Shown piece by piece: positions 1 to 5,833 of a stretch of 14,214 nt of DNA (position 1 is the stretch's first letter; every line of letters starts with the position of its first letter). A model generated the notes under the pieces. That model searched no databases. It worked only from the letters and a program-made list of their open reading frames with translations, and was not told the origin of the DNA. The DNA is from an uncultured Pseudomonadota bacterium (GTDB lineage Bacteria > Myxococcota_A > UBA796 > UBA9615), in assembly GCA_937907595.1 (NCBI GenBank), contig CALCXL010000803.1:1-14214 (forward strand), given 5' to 3'. Position numbers and translations under genes: made by a program.

Positions 1-951
1 GGTCACCACCGAGCCGGCGCGCCCGGGGATGCAAAGAACCTCGTCGCAGCGCGAGCGCGGGCCCTGTCCCAGGCCGCGGTCCTCACCGCCCATGACGATG
101 GCGAGGGGGCCCGTCAGATCCGCGTCGCACCAGGCCTTCGTGCCGTCGGCTTCGGCCCCCACCACGCGGAAGCCCGCCCGACGGATCTGGGCCAGCGCGC
201 TCATGAGGCCCTCCCGGATCACGGGCACCTCCTCGGCTCCGCCCATGGCCACGCGCTGCACCACCGGACCCAGGTCCGCGCCGCGCCGGGTGGGGATGAT
301 GATGGCGTCGACCCCGGCCCAGGCTGCGCTGCGCAGGATCGCGCCCAGGTTCTGCTCGTATTGGACTTCGTCCAGCAGCAGGAGCAGGGGCTCGTGGCTG
401 TCCAGGCTGTCGAGCAGCTGCTTGAGGGTGGGGCGGGGCAGCGGCTCGGCCCAGGCGATCACCCCGTTGTGCACGCCGGCCACGCTGACCGCGTCCAACG
501 CGGACCGGGGCATGGCCTCGATGCGCGCGCCGCGCTCGGCCGCCAGCTCGAGCAGCTCCTGCAGCTTGGGCGAGGGCTTGCTGCGAGCGTCGACGTGGAT
601 GAGCTTCACCCGCTCCGAGGCCTGCAGGGCAGCCAGGACGACGTTGCGGCCCTCCAGCTGATCGCTGGGCGCGCCGGGCGGCCGGCTGGTGGGGCGGCCC
701 GACGGTCGGCCATCGCGCGAGTCCCGGCGGCCCGATCGCTCGTGGCCCGATCGCCCGTCGGTGCGGTCCTTCGGTGACCGGGCGTCCTTGCGGTCGCTCG
801 GGGGACGGGCGTCCTTGCGATCGTTCGAGGGGCGCGTGTCCTTGCGATCCTTCGGGGGACGAGCGTCCTTGCGGCCGCCCGCGCGCGGGTCCTTGTTTCC
901 ATCGCCCGCCGCCTTGGCAGAGGGGCGCTTCGGCCGGGAGCCGCGGGCCAC
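1..951 (-). CDS. rlmB: TrmH/SpoU-family 23S rRNA 2'-O-ribose methyltransferase, RlmB-like, 3' end cut by window
   Basis: SAM-dependent RNA ribose methyltransferase of the knotted SPOUT class; RlmB members methylate a guanosine in the 23S rRNA peptidyl-transferase region. 317 codons are visible and the gene continues past the left edge. Residues 98-170 resemble the RlmB substrate-binding domain (starting LEGRNVVLAAL, later HNGVIA). Catalytic motif 1 is NLGAILR at about residues 201-207, motif 2 is VMGGEDRGLG with Glu near 290, and motif 3 begins at CIPGRAGS just before the edge; only the last part of the knot helix should be missing. Start: GTG at 951, nine bases after the phoH stop and in the same frame, with a weak AGG eight bases upstream. 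No other plausible start lies before the core. The first 97 residues are an extra basic, disordered-looking tail of K, R, D and P with a 9-residue repeat, absent from the 243-residue E. coli enzyme. The family call is firm; the exact target base is inferred. Confidence 0.9.
   Translation of the reverse strand, partial: MARGSRPKRPSAKAAGDGNKDPRAGGRKDARPPKDRKDTRPSNDRKDARPPSDRKDARSPKDRTDGRSGHERSGRRDSRDGRPSGRPTSRPPGAPSDQLEGRNVVLAALQASERVKLIHVDARSKPSPKLQELLELAAERGARIEAMPRSALDAVSVAGVHNGVIAWAEPLPRPTLKQLLDSLDSHEPLLLLLDEVQYEQNLGAILRSAAWAGVDAIIIPTRRGADLGPVVQRVAMGGAEEVPVIREGLMSALAQIRRAGFRVVGAEADGTKAWCDADLTGPLAIVMGGEDRGLGQGPRSRCDEVLCIPGRAGSVVT
742..876 (-). repeat. Five 27-bp coding tandem repeats in the RlmB N-terminal tail
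   Basis: Five consecutive 27-base units, read on the minus strand from 876 to 742, encode GRKDARPPK, DRKDTRPSN, DRKDARPPS, DRKDARSPK and the degenerate DRTDGRSGH. Units 1 to 4 share the core RKD(A/T)R(P/S). The units differ at third positions and in some codons, so this is an older repeat kept in frame, not a fresh duplication. The encoded stretch alternates basic and acidic residues and should be disordered. Confidence 0.85.
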
Positions 952-960
952 GACCGCCGC

Positions 961-2319
961 CTACAGCAGGTTCGCGGCGAGCTCGGCCAGCTCGCTGCGC
1001 TCGCCGCGGGTCAGCGTGATGTGCCCCGCGATCGCCGAGTTGCGGAACTTCTCCACCACGTAGACCAGCCCGTTGGAGGTCGCGTCCACGTAGGGATTGT
1101 CGATCTGGTAGGGGTCGCCGGTCAGCACGACCTTCGTGCCGTCGCCGGCCCGGGTGATGATCGTCTTGATCTCGTGCGGGGTCAGGTTCTGGGCCTCGTC
1201 GATGATGAGGTACTGGTGGGGAATCGACCGACCGCGGATGTAGGTGAGCGGCTCGATCTCCAGCAGGCCCTGCTCCATCAGCTCCTGGTACCCGCGGCTC
1301 TTGGCGCCCACCCGGCTGGCGTTGCGGGAGTCGAGGATGAACTCGACGTTGTCGTAGACCGGCTTCATCCAGGGGTTGAGCTTCTCCTCCACGTCGCCCG
1401 GCAGGTAGCCGATGTCCCGCCCGAGGGGAAAGATCGGCCGCGAGACCAGCAGGCGGTGGTAGCGCCGCTCATCGGCGCTCTTCAGGAGGCCGGCGGCGAT
1501 GGCCAGCAACGTCTTGCCCGTGCCCGCCTTGCCCACCAGGGTCACCAGCTTGAGGTCGTCGTCCAGCAGCAGATCCAGGGCGAAGCACTGCTCCTTGTTC
1601 CGGGGGAAGATGCCCCAGACCCCCTCCTTGACCCGGCGCACCATGCGCACCGTGTCGTCCTCCTCGGCCACCCGGGCGAGGGCCGTCTGGTTGGGGCGGT
1701 CGGCGTTGCGCAGGACCAGGCACTCGTTGGTGGTGCGGTCCGCGGTGTCCAGGGTGGCGGTGCCGTCGCGGTAGAGGGCGTCCAGGATGGCGGCGTCCAC
1801 CGTCATCTCGTCCTGCCCGTCGTAGGCGTCGTCGACGCTGACCTTGCCGTGCTCGTAGTCCTCGGCCCGCACCCCCAGGGCGTTGGCCTTGATGCGCATG
1901 TTGGTGTCCTTCGTCACCAGGATCACGACGCCGGCGCTGCCCACGCTCTCGTTGAGGCTCCGGGCGACCGAGAGGATCAGGTTGTCGGCGCGGCTGCGCG
2001 GATCGGCCCAGGCCCAGTCGACGGTGGCGTCCTCGCACAGGTCGATGCGCAGGCTGCCGCCGTTGTCGCCCAAGGTCACGCCCGCGGCCAGGTCCTCGTC
2101 GCCCGTGGTCCGCAGCTCGTCCAACTGGCGGCTGAAGTGCCGGGCGTTCCGGCCCAGATCGTTCAGCTCCTTCTTGAAGCGATCGATCTCCTCGATCACG
2201 ACGATGGGGACCACGACCTCGTGCTCGTCGAAGTGGAAGAGCGAGTTGGGGTCGTGCAGCAGGACGTTGGAGTCCAAGACGTAGGTCTTGCGCTCGTGCG
2301 AGGGCGCTCGTCGGATCAC
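961..2319 (-). CDS. PhoH-family ATPase with N-terminal PIN domain (PhoH2 type)
   Basis: 452 residues. An N-terminal PIN ribonuclease-like domain (about residues 11-150) carries the acidic set expected of PIN active sites: Asp16 in VLDSNVLL, Glu43/Glu44 with Asp46, Asp112 and Asp138 in VTKDTNM. A C-terminal PhoH P-loop ATPase domain (about 235-440) has Walker A GKAGTGKT at 263-270, Walker B LIIDEAQN around Asp374-Glu375, and the sensor-like VVLTGDPYQID at 398-406. PIN-PhoH fusions studied in other bacteria are ATP-dependent RNA-unwinding and RNA-cutting proteins; the role here is inferred. It should be cytosolic. The start is GTG at 2319 with GGAG eight bases upstream, and the PIN domain begins ten residues later as in relatives. 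It lies 96 bp after the IHF gene and nine bases before rlmB, so it is probably cotranscribed with rlmB, which fits an RNA or ribosome-related job. Confidence 0.93.
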   Translation of the reverse strand: MIRRAPSHERKTYVLDSNVLLHDPNSLFHFDEHEVVVPIVVIEEIDRFKKELNDLGRNARHFSRQLDELRTTGDEDLAAGVTLGDNGGSLRIDLCEDATVDWAWADPRSRADNLILSVARSLNESVGSAGVVILVTKDTNMRIKANALGVRAEDYEHGKVSVDDAYDGQDEMTVDAAILDALYRDGTATLDTADRTTNECLVLRNADRPNQTALARVAEEDDTVRMVRRVKEGVWGIFPRNKEQCFALDLLLDDDLKLVTLVGKAGTGKTLLAIAAGLLKSADERRYHRLLVSRPIFPLGRDIGYLPGDVEEKLNPWMKPVYDNVEFILDSRNASRVGAKSRGYQELMEQGLLEIEPLTYIRGRSIPHQYLIIDEAQNLTPHEIKTIITRAGDGTKVVLTGDPYQIDNPYVDATSNGLVYVVEKFRNSAIAGHITLTRGERSELAELAANLL

Positions 2320-2380
2320 AGTGAAGGCTCCAGGGACCCGCCGCTCAGGGATCGCGAGCGGGCCGCGCAGGTTCTGCGTT

Positions 2381-2412
2381 CGCCCCCTGTGGGGCGGGAA
2401 GGCCCGGAGGCC
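2381..2412 (-). terminator. Two GC-rich hairpins between the IHF gene and phoH (weak)
   Basis: Just after the IHF stop the minus strand can form GGCC-TCCG-GGCC (2412-2401) and then CGCCCC-ACAG-GGGGCG (2396-2381). No T-run follows either stem, so these are not convincing intrinsic terminators. They could attenuate transcription, protect the 3' end of the IHF message, or mean nothing at this base composition. Confidence 0.25.
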
Positions 2413-2415
2413 GGA

Positions 2416-2697
2416 TCACTCGTCTTCGTGGACCCGCTCGCGGAGCTCGCGACCCACCTTGAACACCGGCAGGACCTTCGCGGCGACCTCGATCGGCTCA
2501 CCGGTCTTGGGGTTGCGCCCCGTGTACGGCGGGTAGTGCTTGGTCTTGAAGGAGCCGAACCCGCGGATCTCAATCCGATCACCGCGGATGAGCGCGTGCT
2601 CCATCGAGGAGAAGATGGTGTTGACGACGAGTTCGGCCTTCTTCCGGGTCAGGCCGCCCCGCTCCGCCACCGCTTCGATCAGCTGCGACTTGGTCAC
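2416..2697 (-). CDS. ihfB: Integration host factor beta-like (HU/IHF family) DNA-bending protein
   Basis: 93-residue DNABII protein, closest by eye to IHF-beta: it starts VTKSQLIEAVAERG, has the RIEIRGFGSF core at 41-50 and the DNA-clasping arm GRNPKTGEP at 60-68 with the intercalating Pro63, then FKVGRELRERV at the end. These proteins bind the minor groove as dimers and bend DNA in nucleoid organisation, replication, recombination and transcription. The start is GTG at 2697, because it matches the family N-terminus and has GAGGAA directly upstream. An upstream ATG at 2760 would add 21 residues not seen in the family and would ignore that ribosome site. No alpha subunit gene is in the window, so the partner could be encoded elsewhere or the protein could act as a homodimer; HU-like function is the alternative. 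It has its own likely promoter and a palindromic leader. Confidence 0.93.
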   Translation of the reverse strand: MTKSQLIEAVAERGGLTRKKAELVVNTIFSSMEHALIRGDRIEIRGFGSFKTKHYPPYTGRNPKTGEPIEVAAKVLPVFKVGRELRERVHEDE

Positions 2698-2700
2698 CGG

Positions 2701-2706
2701 TTCCTC
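2701..2706 (-). promoter_or_regulatory. Ribosome binding site fixing the IHF start
   Basis: GAGGAA on the minus strand, with the GAGG core five bases before the GTG at 2697. It supports the short 93-residue form of the IHF-like protein over the longer ATG-initiated reading. Confidence 0.7.
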
Positions 2707-2722
2707 GCGCTCCGTTGAGTCG

Positions 2723-2737
2723 GCGGCAACTTGCCGC
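2723..2737. promoter_or_regulatory. Perfect 7-bp inverted repeat in the IHF leader
   Basis: GCGGCAA-C-TTGCCGC, arms 2723-2729 and 2731-2737 around a single central base, lies between the predicted promoter and the IHF start. A one-base loop makes an RNA hairpin with full pairing unlikely, so a dimeric-protein operator is the better reading. IHF/HU genes are often feedback-regulated, but nothing shows which protein would bind here. Confidence 0.4.
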
Positions 2738-2778
2738 ACCTCCAGGGGGTCCCCAAACACCCGCTGCAGGGCCCAAGA

Positions 2779-2807
2779 GATCTACCAGCGGTCGTGCGAG
2801 GGGTCAA
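2779..2807 (-). promoter_or_regulatory. Sigma70-like promoter for the IHF gene
   Basis: On the minus strand TTGACC (2807-2802) is followed after exactly 17 bases by TAGATC (2784-2779). Five of six bases match the -35 consensus and three of six the -10. Transcription would begin near 2772, leaving a leader of about 75 bases before the GTG at 2697. It sits in the 126-bp gap after recJ, the only sizeable gap on this strand between 2416 and 10270. Confidence 0.55.
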
Positions 2808-2823
2808 GGTAACCCACCAGAGT

Positions 2824-4614
2824 TCAACGGGTTTCACCGACGTGAGCCCCGCCGTCCTGCGGTCGGAGATCGCGCAGCCGCAGCTCCAGGTTGCGCTCCC
2901 CGCGCCAACGGTTCTCCGACAAGCAGAAGGCCGCCTCCAGGGGTCCCACCAGCTGGTGGGCCTGGAGCCCCAGCCCGAAGCCCACCGCGGGGATGGGCCG
3001 CGCGTCCCCCTGGCGCAGGAGCATGCGGATGCCGCCCTTTTTCAGCTCCCGCACGCCGGTGGCCTTGAGATCGCGGGCCACAAACAGCGGCTCGGGGTTG
3101 CCCACGCCGAAGGGGGCCAGCGCCTGCACCGCGTCCCAGGTGTCCCACGTCGCGTCCCCGAGGGGGAGCTCGGCGTCGGCGCGCAGCGTGGGGGTCCAGG
3201 AGGCCGCGTCCTCGGCCTCGAAGGCTCGGCCCGCGAAGGCCTCGGCCAGGGCCGGGAGCTGGTCCTCGCGCACGGTCATCCCGGCGGCGGCGCGATGCCC
3301 TCCCCAGCGCTCCATCAGGGAGTCGCAGCGCTGGAGGGCGCCGTAGAGGTCGACGTCGGAGATGGTGCGGCCGCTGCCTGTGCCCACGCCGTCGCGCACC
3401 GCGATCACGAGCGTAGGCTTGTGAAACGTCGAGACAATGCGCGCCGCGACGATGCCGACCACCCCCGAGTGCCATCGATCCGACCAGAGCACCAGGCCCC
3501 GGCGCTCCTTCAGATCCGGCAGGGCCAGCGCCTGCTTGAGGGCGTCGTCGAGGATGTCGCGCTCGGTCTGCTGCCGCTGGCTGTTGAAGGCGTCCAGCGC
3601 GTTGGCGCGCTCGCTGGCCGTCTCCAGGTCCCGGGCCAGCATCAGCTCCACCGCCCGGGCGGCCTCGTCCAGGCGGCCCGCGGCGTTGATGCGCGGACCC
3701 AGGCGGAAGCCCAGGTGGCTGGCCTCCAGGGGGTGATCGGGCTGCACGCCGGCGACGTGCAGCAGGGCGGCGAGCCCCGGGCGACGGCGCCGCTCCAGCA
3801 CCCGCAGGCCCGCGTTGACCAGCAGCCGGTTCACGCCGCGCAGGGGGGCGAGATCCGCGACCGTGCCCAGGGCGACCAGGTCCAGGGTCTCCCGGAGGTC
3901 CGGCTCGGGGCGATCGGCGAAGGCCCCCTGCTCACGCAGGGTCGAGCGGATCGCCACCGCCAGCATGAAGGCGACGCCCACGGCGGCGAGCTCGGCGAAG
4001 GGCGAGTCCTCGCCGTCGCGGCGGGGGTTGAGGATGGCGGAGCAGGGCGGCAGCTCCGGCGGCAGCTGGTGGTGATCGCAGACCACCGTGTCCATGCCGT
4101 GCTCAGCCGCCCGCGCGATGGCGGCGTGGGCCGAGACCCCCGTGTCGCAGGTGATCAACAGGCGTGCCCCGCCCTCGGCCAGGCGGTCGACCGTGTGCAG
4201 GGCCACCCCGTAGCCGTCGCGCTGCCGGTGCGGCGCATACCAGACGACGTCCCCGCCCAGGTCCCGCAAGAAGTCCACGAGCAGGGCGGTGGCGGTGGTG
4301 CCGTCGACGTCGTAGTCGCCGTGCACCGCCACGCGCTCCCCGGCGCTCAGCGCGGCGAGGATCCGCTGCACCGCGGCGTCCATGTCGACCATGGAGCGGG
4401 GGTCGGGCAGGTCCCGGAGGCCGCCGGAGACCCAGAGCTTTGCCAGCGCGGGATCGCGCACCCCGCGACCGGCCAGCAACTGCGCCTGGAGGACGGGCAG
4501 ACCGAGAGCCTCCGCGAGGTCCGCGGCGCCCTCGGCCTCACGCAGGCTCCACCGCCGCAGGAGGCGGGGAGCGCGCACGGGATCGTGTGGGCGGTCGCCC
4601 TTCACCGCTCCCAA
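2824..4614 (-). CDS. recJ: Single-stranded-DNA-specific 5'-3' exonuclease RecJ
   Basis: DHH-superfamily nuclease that degrades single-stranded DNA 5' to 3' in RecFOR recombination, base excision and mismatch repair; cytosolic. 596 residues as read from TTG 4614, against 577 in E. coli. Metal-binding motifs are intact: HGDYDVDG (98-105), CDTG (156-159), CDHH (179-182) and ALGTVAD with Asp254. The linker region has LGPRINAAGR (305-314), the DHHA1 domain has HSGVVGIVAARI (382-393) and GGHRAAAGM (438-446), and the OB-fold region has LAPFGVGNPEPLF (499-511). The start is uncertain: TTG 4614 lies four bases after the secF stop but has no Shine-Dalgarno; GTG 4605 has GGGAG only two bases away; GTG 4578 is also possible. 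All leave the catalytic core whole. The tight junction with secF suggests translational coupling at the end of the queA-sec operon. Confidence 0.95.
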   Translation of the reverse strand: MGAVKGDRPHDPVRAPRLLRRWSLREAEGAADLAEALGLPVLQAQLLAGRGVRDPALAKLWVSGGLRDLPDPRSMVDMDAAVQRILAALSAGERVAVHGDYDVDGTTATALLVDFLRDLGGDVVWYAPHRQRDGYGVALHTVDRLAEGGARLLITCDTGVSAHAAIARAAEHGMDTVVCDHHQLPPELPPCSAILNPRRDGEDSPFAELAAVGVAFMLAVAIRSTLREQGAFADRPEPDLRETLDLVALGTVADLAPLRGVNRLLVNAGLRVLERRRRPGLAALLHVAGVQPDHPLEASHLGFRLGPRINAAGRLDEAARAVELMLARDLETASERANALDAFNSQRQQTERDILDDALKQALALPDLKERRGLVLWSDRWHSGVVGIVAARIVSTFHKPTLVIAVRDGVGTGSGRTISDVDLYGALQRCDSLMERWGGHRAAAGMTVREDQLPALAEAFAGRAFEAEDAASWTPTLRADAELPLGDATWDTWDAVQALAPFGVGNPEPLFVARDLKATGVRELKKGGIRMLLRQGDARPIPAVGFGLGLQAHQLVGPLEAAFCLSENRWRGERNLELRLRDLRPQDGGAHVGETR

Positions 4615-4618
4615 GGGC

Positions 4619-5821
4619 TCAAATCTGGGCGCCGTAGTTCGCCGACGACCGGGCCTTCAGCTCGGACGAGTCGTCGCGAACCTCCACCGGCAGCCAGCGC
4701 TGCAGCACCACGATCATGGGCGACGCGACGTAGATCGACGAGTAGGTGCCGATCACAACGCCGATGGCCAGGGCCAGGGCGAAGTCGCGGATGATCGGAC
4801 CGCCGAAGGCGATGAGCATCGTCACGGCGATCAGCGTGGTGATCGAGGTCAGCAGCGTCCGGCTGAGGGTCTCGTTGAGGCTGACGTTGATGACCTCGGT
4901 GATGTCCCGGCGCGGGAAGCGGCGCAGGTTCTCCCGGATGCGGTCGTAGACGACGATCGTGTCGTTCAGCGAGTAGCCGACGATCGTCAACAGCGCGCCC
5001 ACCGTCGGCAGCGTGAACTCGTGCCCGATCAGGCAGAAGATGCCGATGGTGATGCTCACGTCGTGGAACAGAGCCACGACCGCGCCGGGCGCGAAGCTCA
5101 GGTCGAAGCGGAAGGCCACGTAGACCAGGATGAGGATCAGGGAGAAGAAGATGGAGAGCAGGCCGTTGCGCCGCAGCTCCGCGCCGACCGTCGGGCCGAC
5201 CATCTCCACCGCCAGGACCTCGAACTTGTCGTCGCCGCCCAGGGCGCCGCTCAGCTGCGCCTTCACCTTGTCCGTCAGGCCGGGGTAGCTGACCACGAAG
5301 CCGTTGTGCTCCACCTTGGACTCGGAGACCTTCACCTCGGGGTCGAGGGCGTGGAGGTGCGCGGCAACCTCCTCCAGGGCCATCGGGTCGGCCGAGATCG
5401 CGGTCATGTTGACCGACTCCGCCTCGTTCCACTCGAAGGAGGACCACTTGCCCTCACCGTAGACCGACTGGAGCTTGGCCTTGGCCGACTCGAAGAAGTC
5501 GCTGGCGCCGAAGTTCACCGACTCCACGCGGATCTGGAACTCCTGCCCGGAGCCGCCGAACTCCTGGACGTTGTCGCCCGACAGCCCGATCTCCGAGAGG
5601 CCCCTGCGAATGTCCTCGATGCCCAGGCCCTCCGCGAGGCTGACGTGGATCTGGGTGCCGCCGGCGAAGTCCACGCCGTAGCGCGGGCCCACGGGCAGGT
5701 CGACCATGGATCCGCCGATGGCGAGCATCCACGACACGGTCACCGCCACGAGGGATGCGATGCCGAAGGTGCGCCGCTTGCCGACGAAGTCGAGGTTTGT
5801 CCCTGGCTTGACGATCTGCAT
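4619..5821 (-). CDS. secF: Sec translocase accessory subunit SecF
   Basis: Inner-membrane partner of SecD; SecDF uses the proton gradient to pull secreted proteins out of the SecYEG channel on the periplasmic side. 400 residues. TM1 spans about 18-36, followed by the conserved YGVDFAGGTQIHV motif (48-60), a periplasmic domain to about 215, and five C-terminal membrane spans (about 220-238, 244-262, 270-290, 322-340, 346-372). Proton-path sequence VGYSLNDTIVVYDRIRE at 281-297 carries the conserved Asp287 and Asp293 region. It is longer than E. coli SecF (323) because the periplasmic P1 domain is about 170 residues. The ATG at 5821 has GAGAGG eight bases upstream, and that site overlaps the secD stop (12 bp gap), so translation is probably coupled. 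recJ follows immediately. Confidence 0.97.
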   Translation of the reverse strand: MQIVKPGTNLDFVGKRRTFGIASLVAVTVSWMLAIGGSMVDLPVGPRYGVDFAGGTQIHVSLAEGLGIEDIRRGLSEIGLSGDNVQEFGGSGQEFQIRVESVNFGASDFFESAKAKLQSVYGEGKWSSFEWNEAESVNMTAISADPMALEEVAAHLHALDPEVKVSESKVEHNGFVVSYPGLTDKVKAQLSGALGGDDKFEVLAVEMVGPTVGAELRRNGLLSIFFSLILILVYVAFRFDLSFAPGAVVALFHDVSITIGIFCLIGHEFTLPTVGALLTIVGYSLNDTIVVYDRIRENLRRFPRRDITEVINVSLNETLSRTLLTSITTLIAVTMLIAFGGPIIRDFALALAIGVVIGTYSSIYVASPMIVVLQRWLPVEVRDDSSELKARSSANYGAQI

Positions 5822-5833
5822 GTCCGTCGCCTC

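Noticed and set aside
29..661. 210-codon plus-strand open frame at the left edge
   Set aside because: Ser/Arg/Pro-rich shadow of rlmB, whose catalytic motifs are on the minus strand.
742..876. CRISPR array or minisatellite interpretation of the 27-bp repeats
   Set aside because: There are no spacers, the units are directly adjacent and diverged at codon third positions, and they keep the RlmB reading frame.
1021..2718. 565-codon plus-strand open frame opposite phoH and the IHF gene
   Set aside because: It spans two real genes and their gap with a Val/Gly/His/Gln-rich product; a GC-bias shadow.
2731..4794. 687-codon plus-strand open frame opposite recJ
   Set aside because: Low-complexity product, no motifs, no ribosome site; it mirrors the RecJ reading frame.
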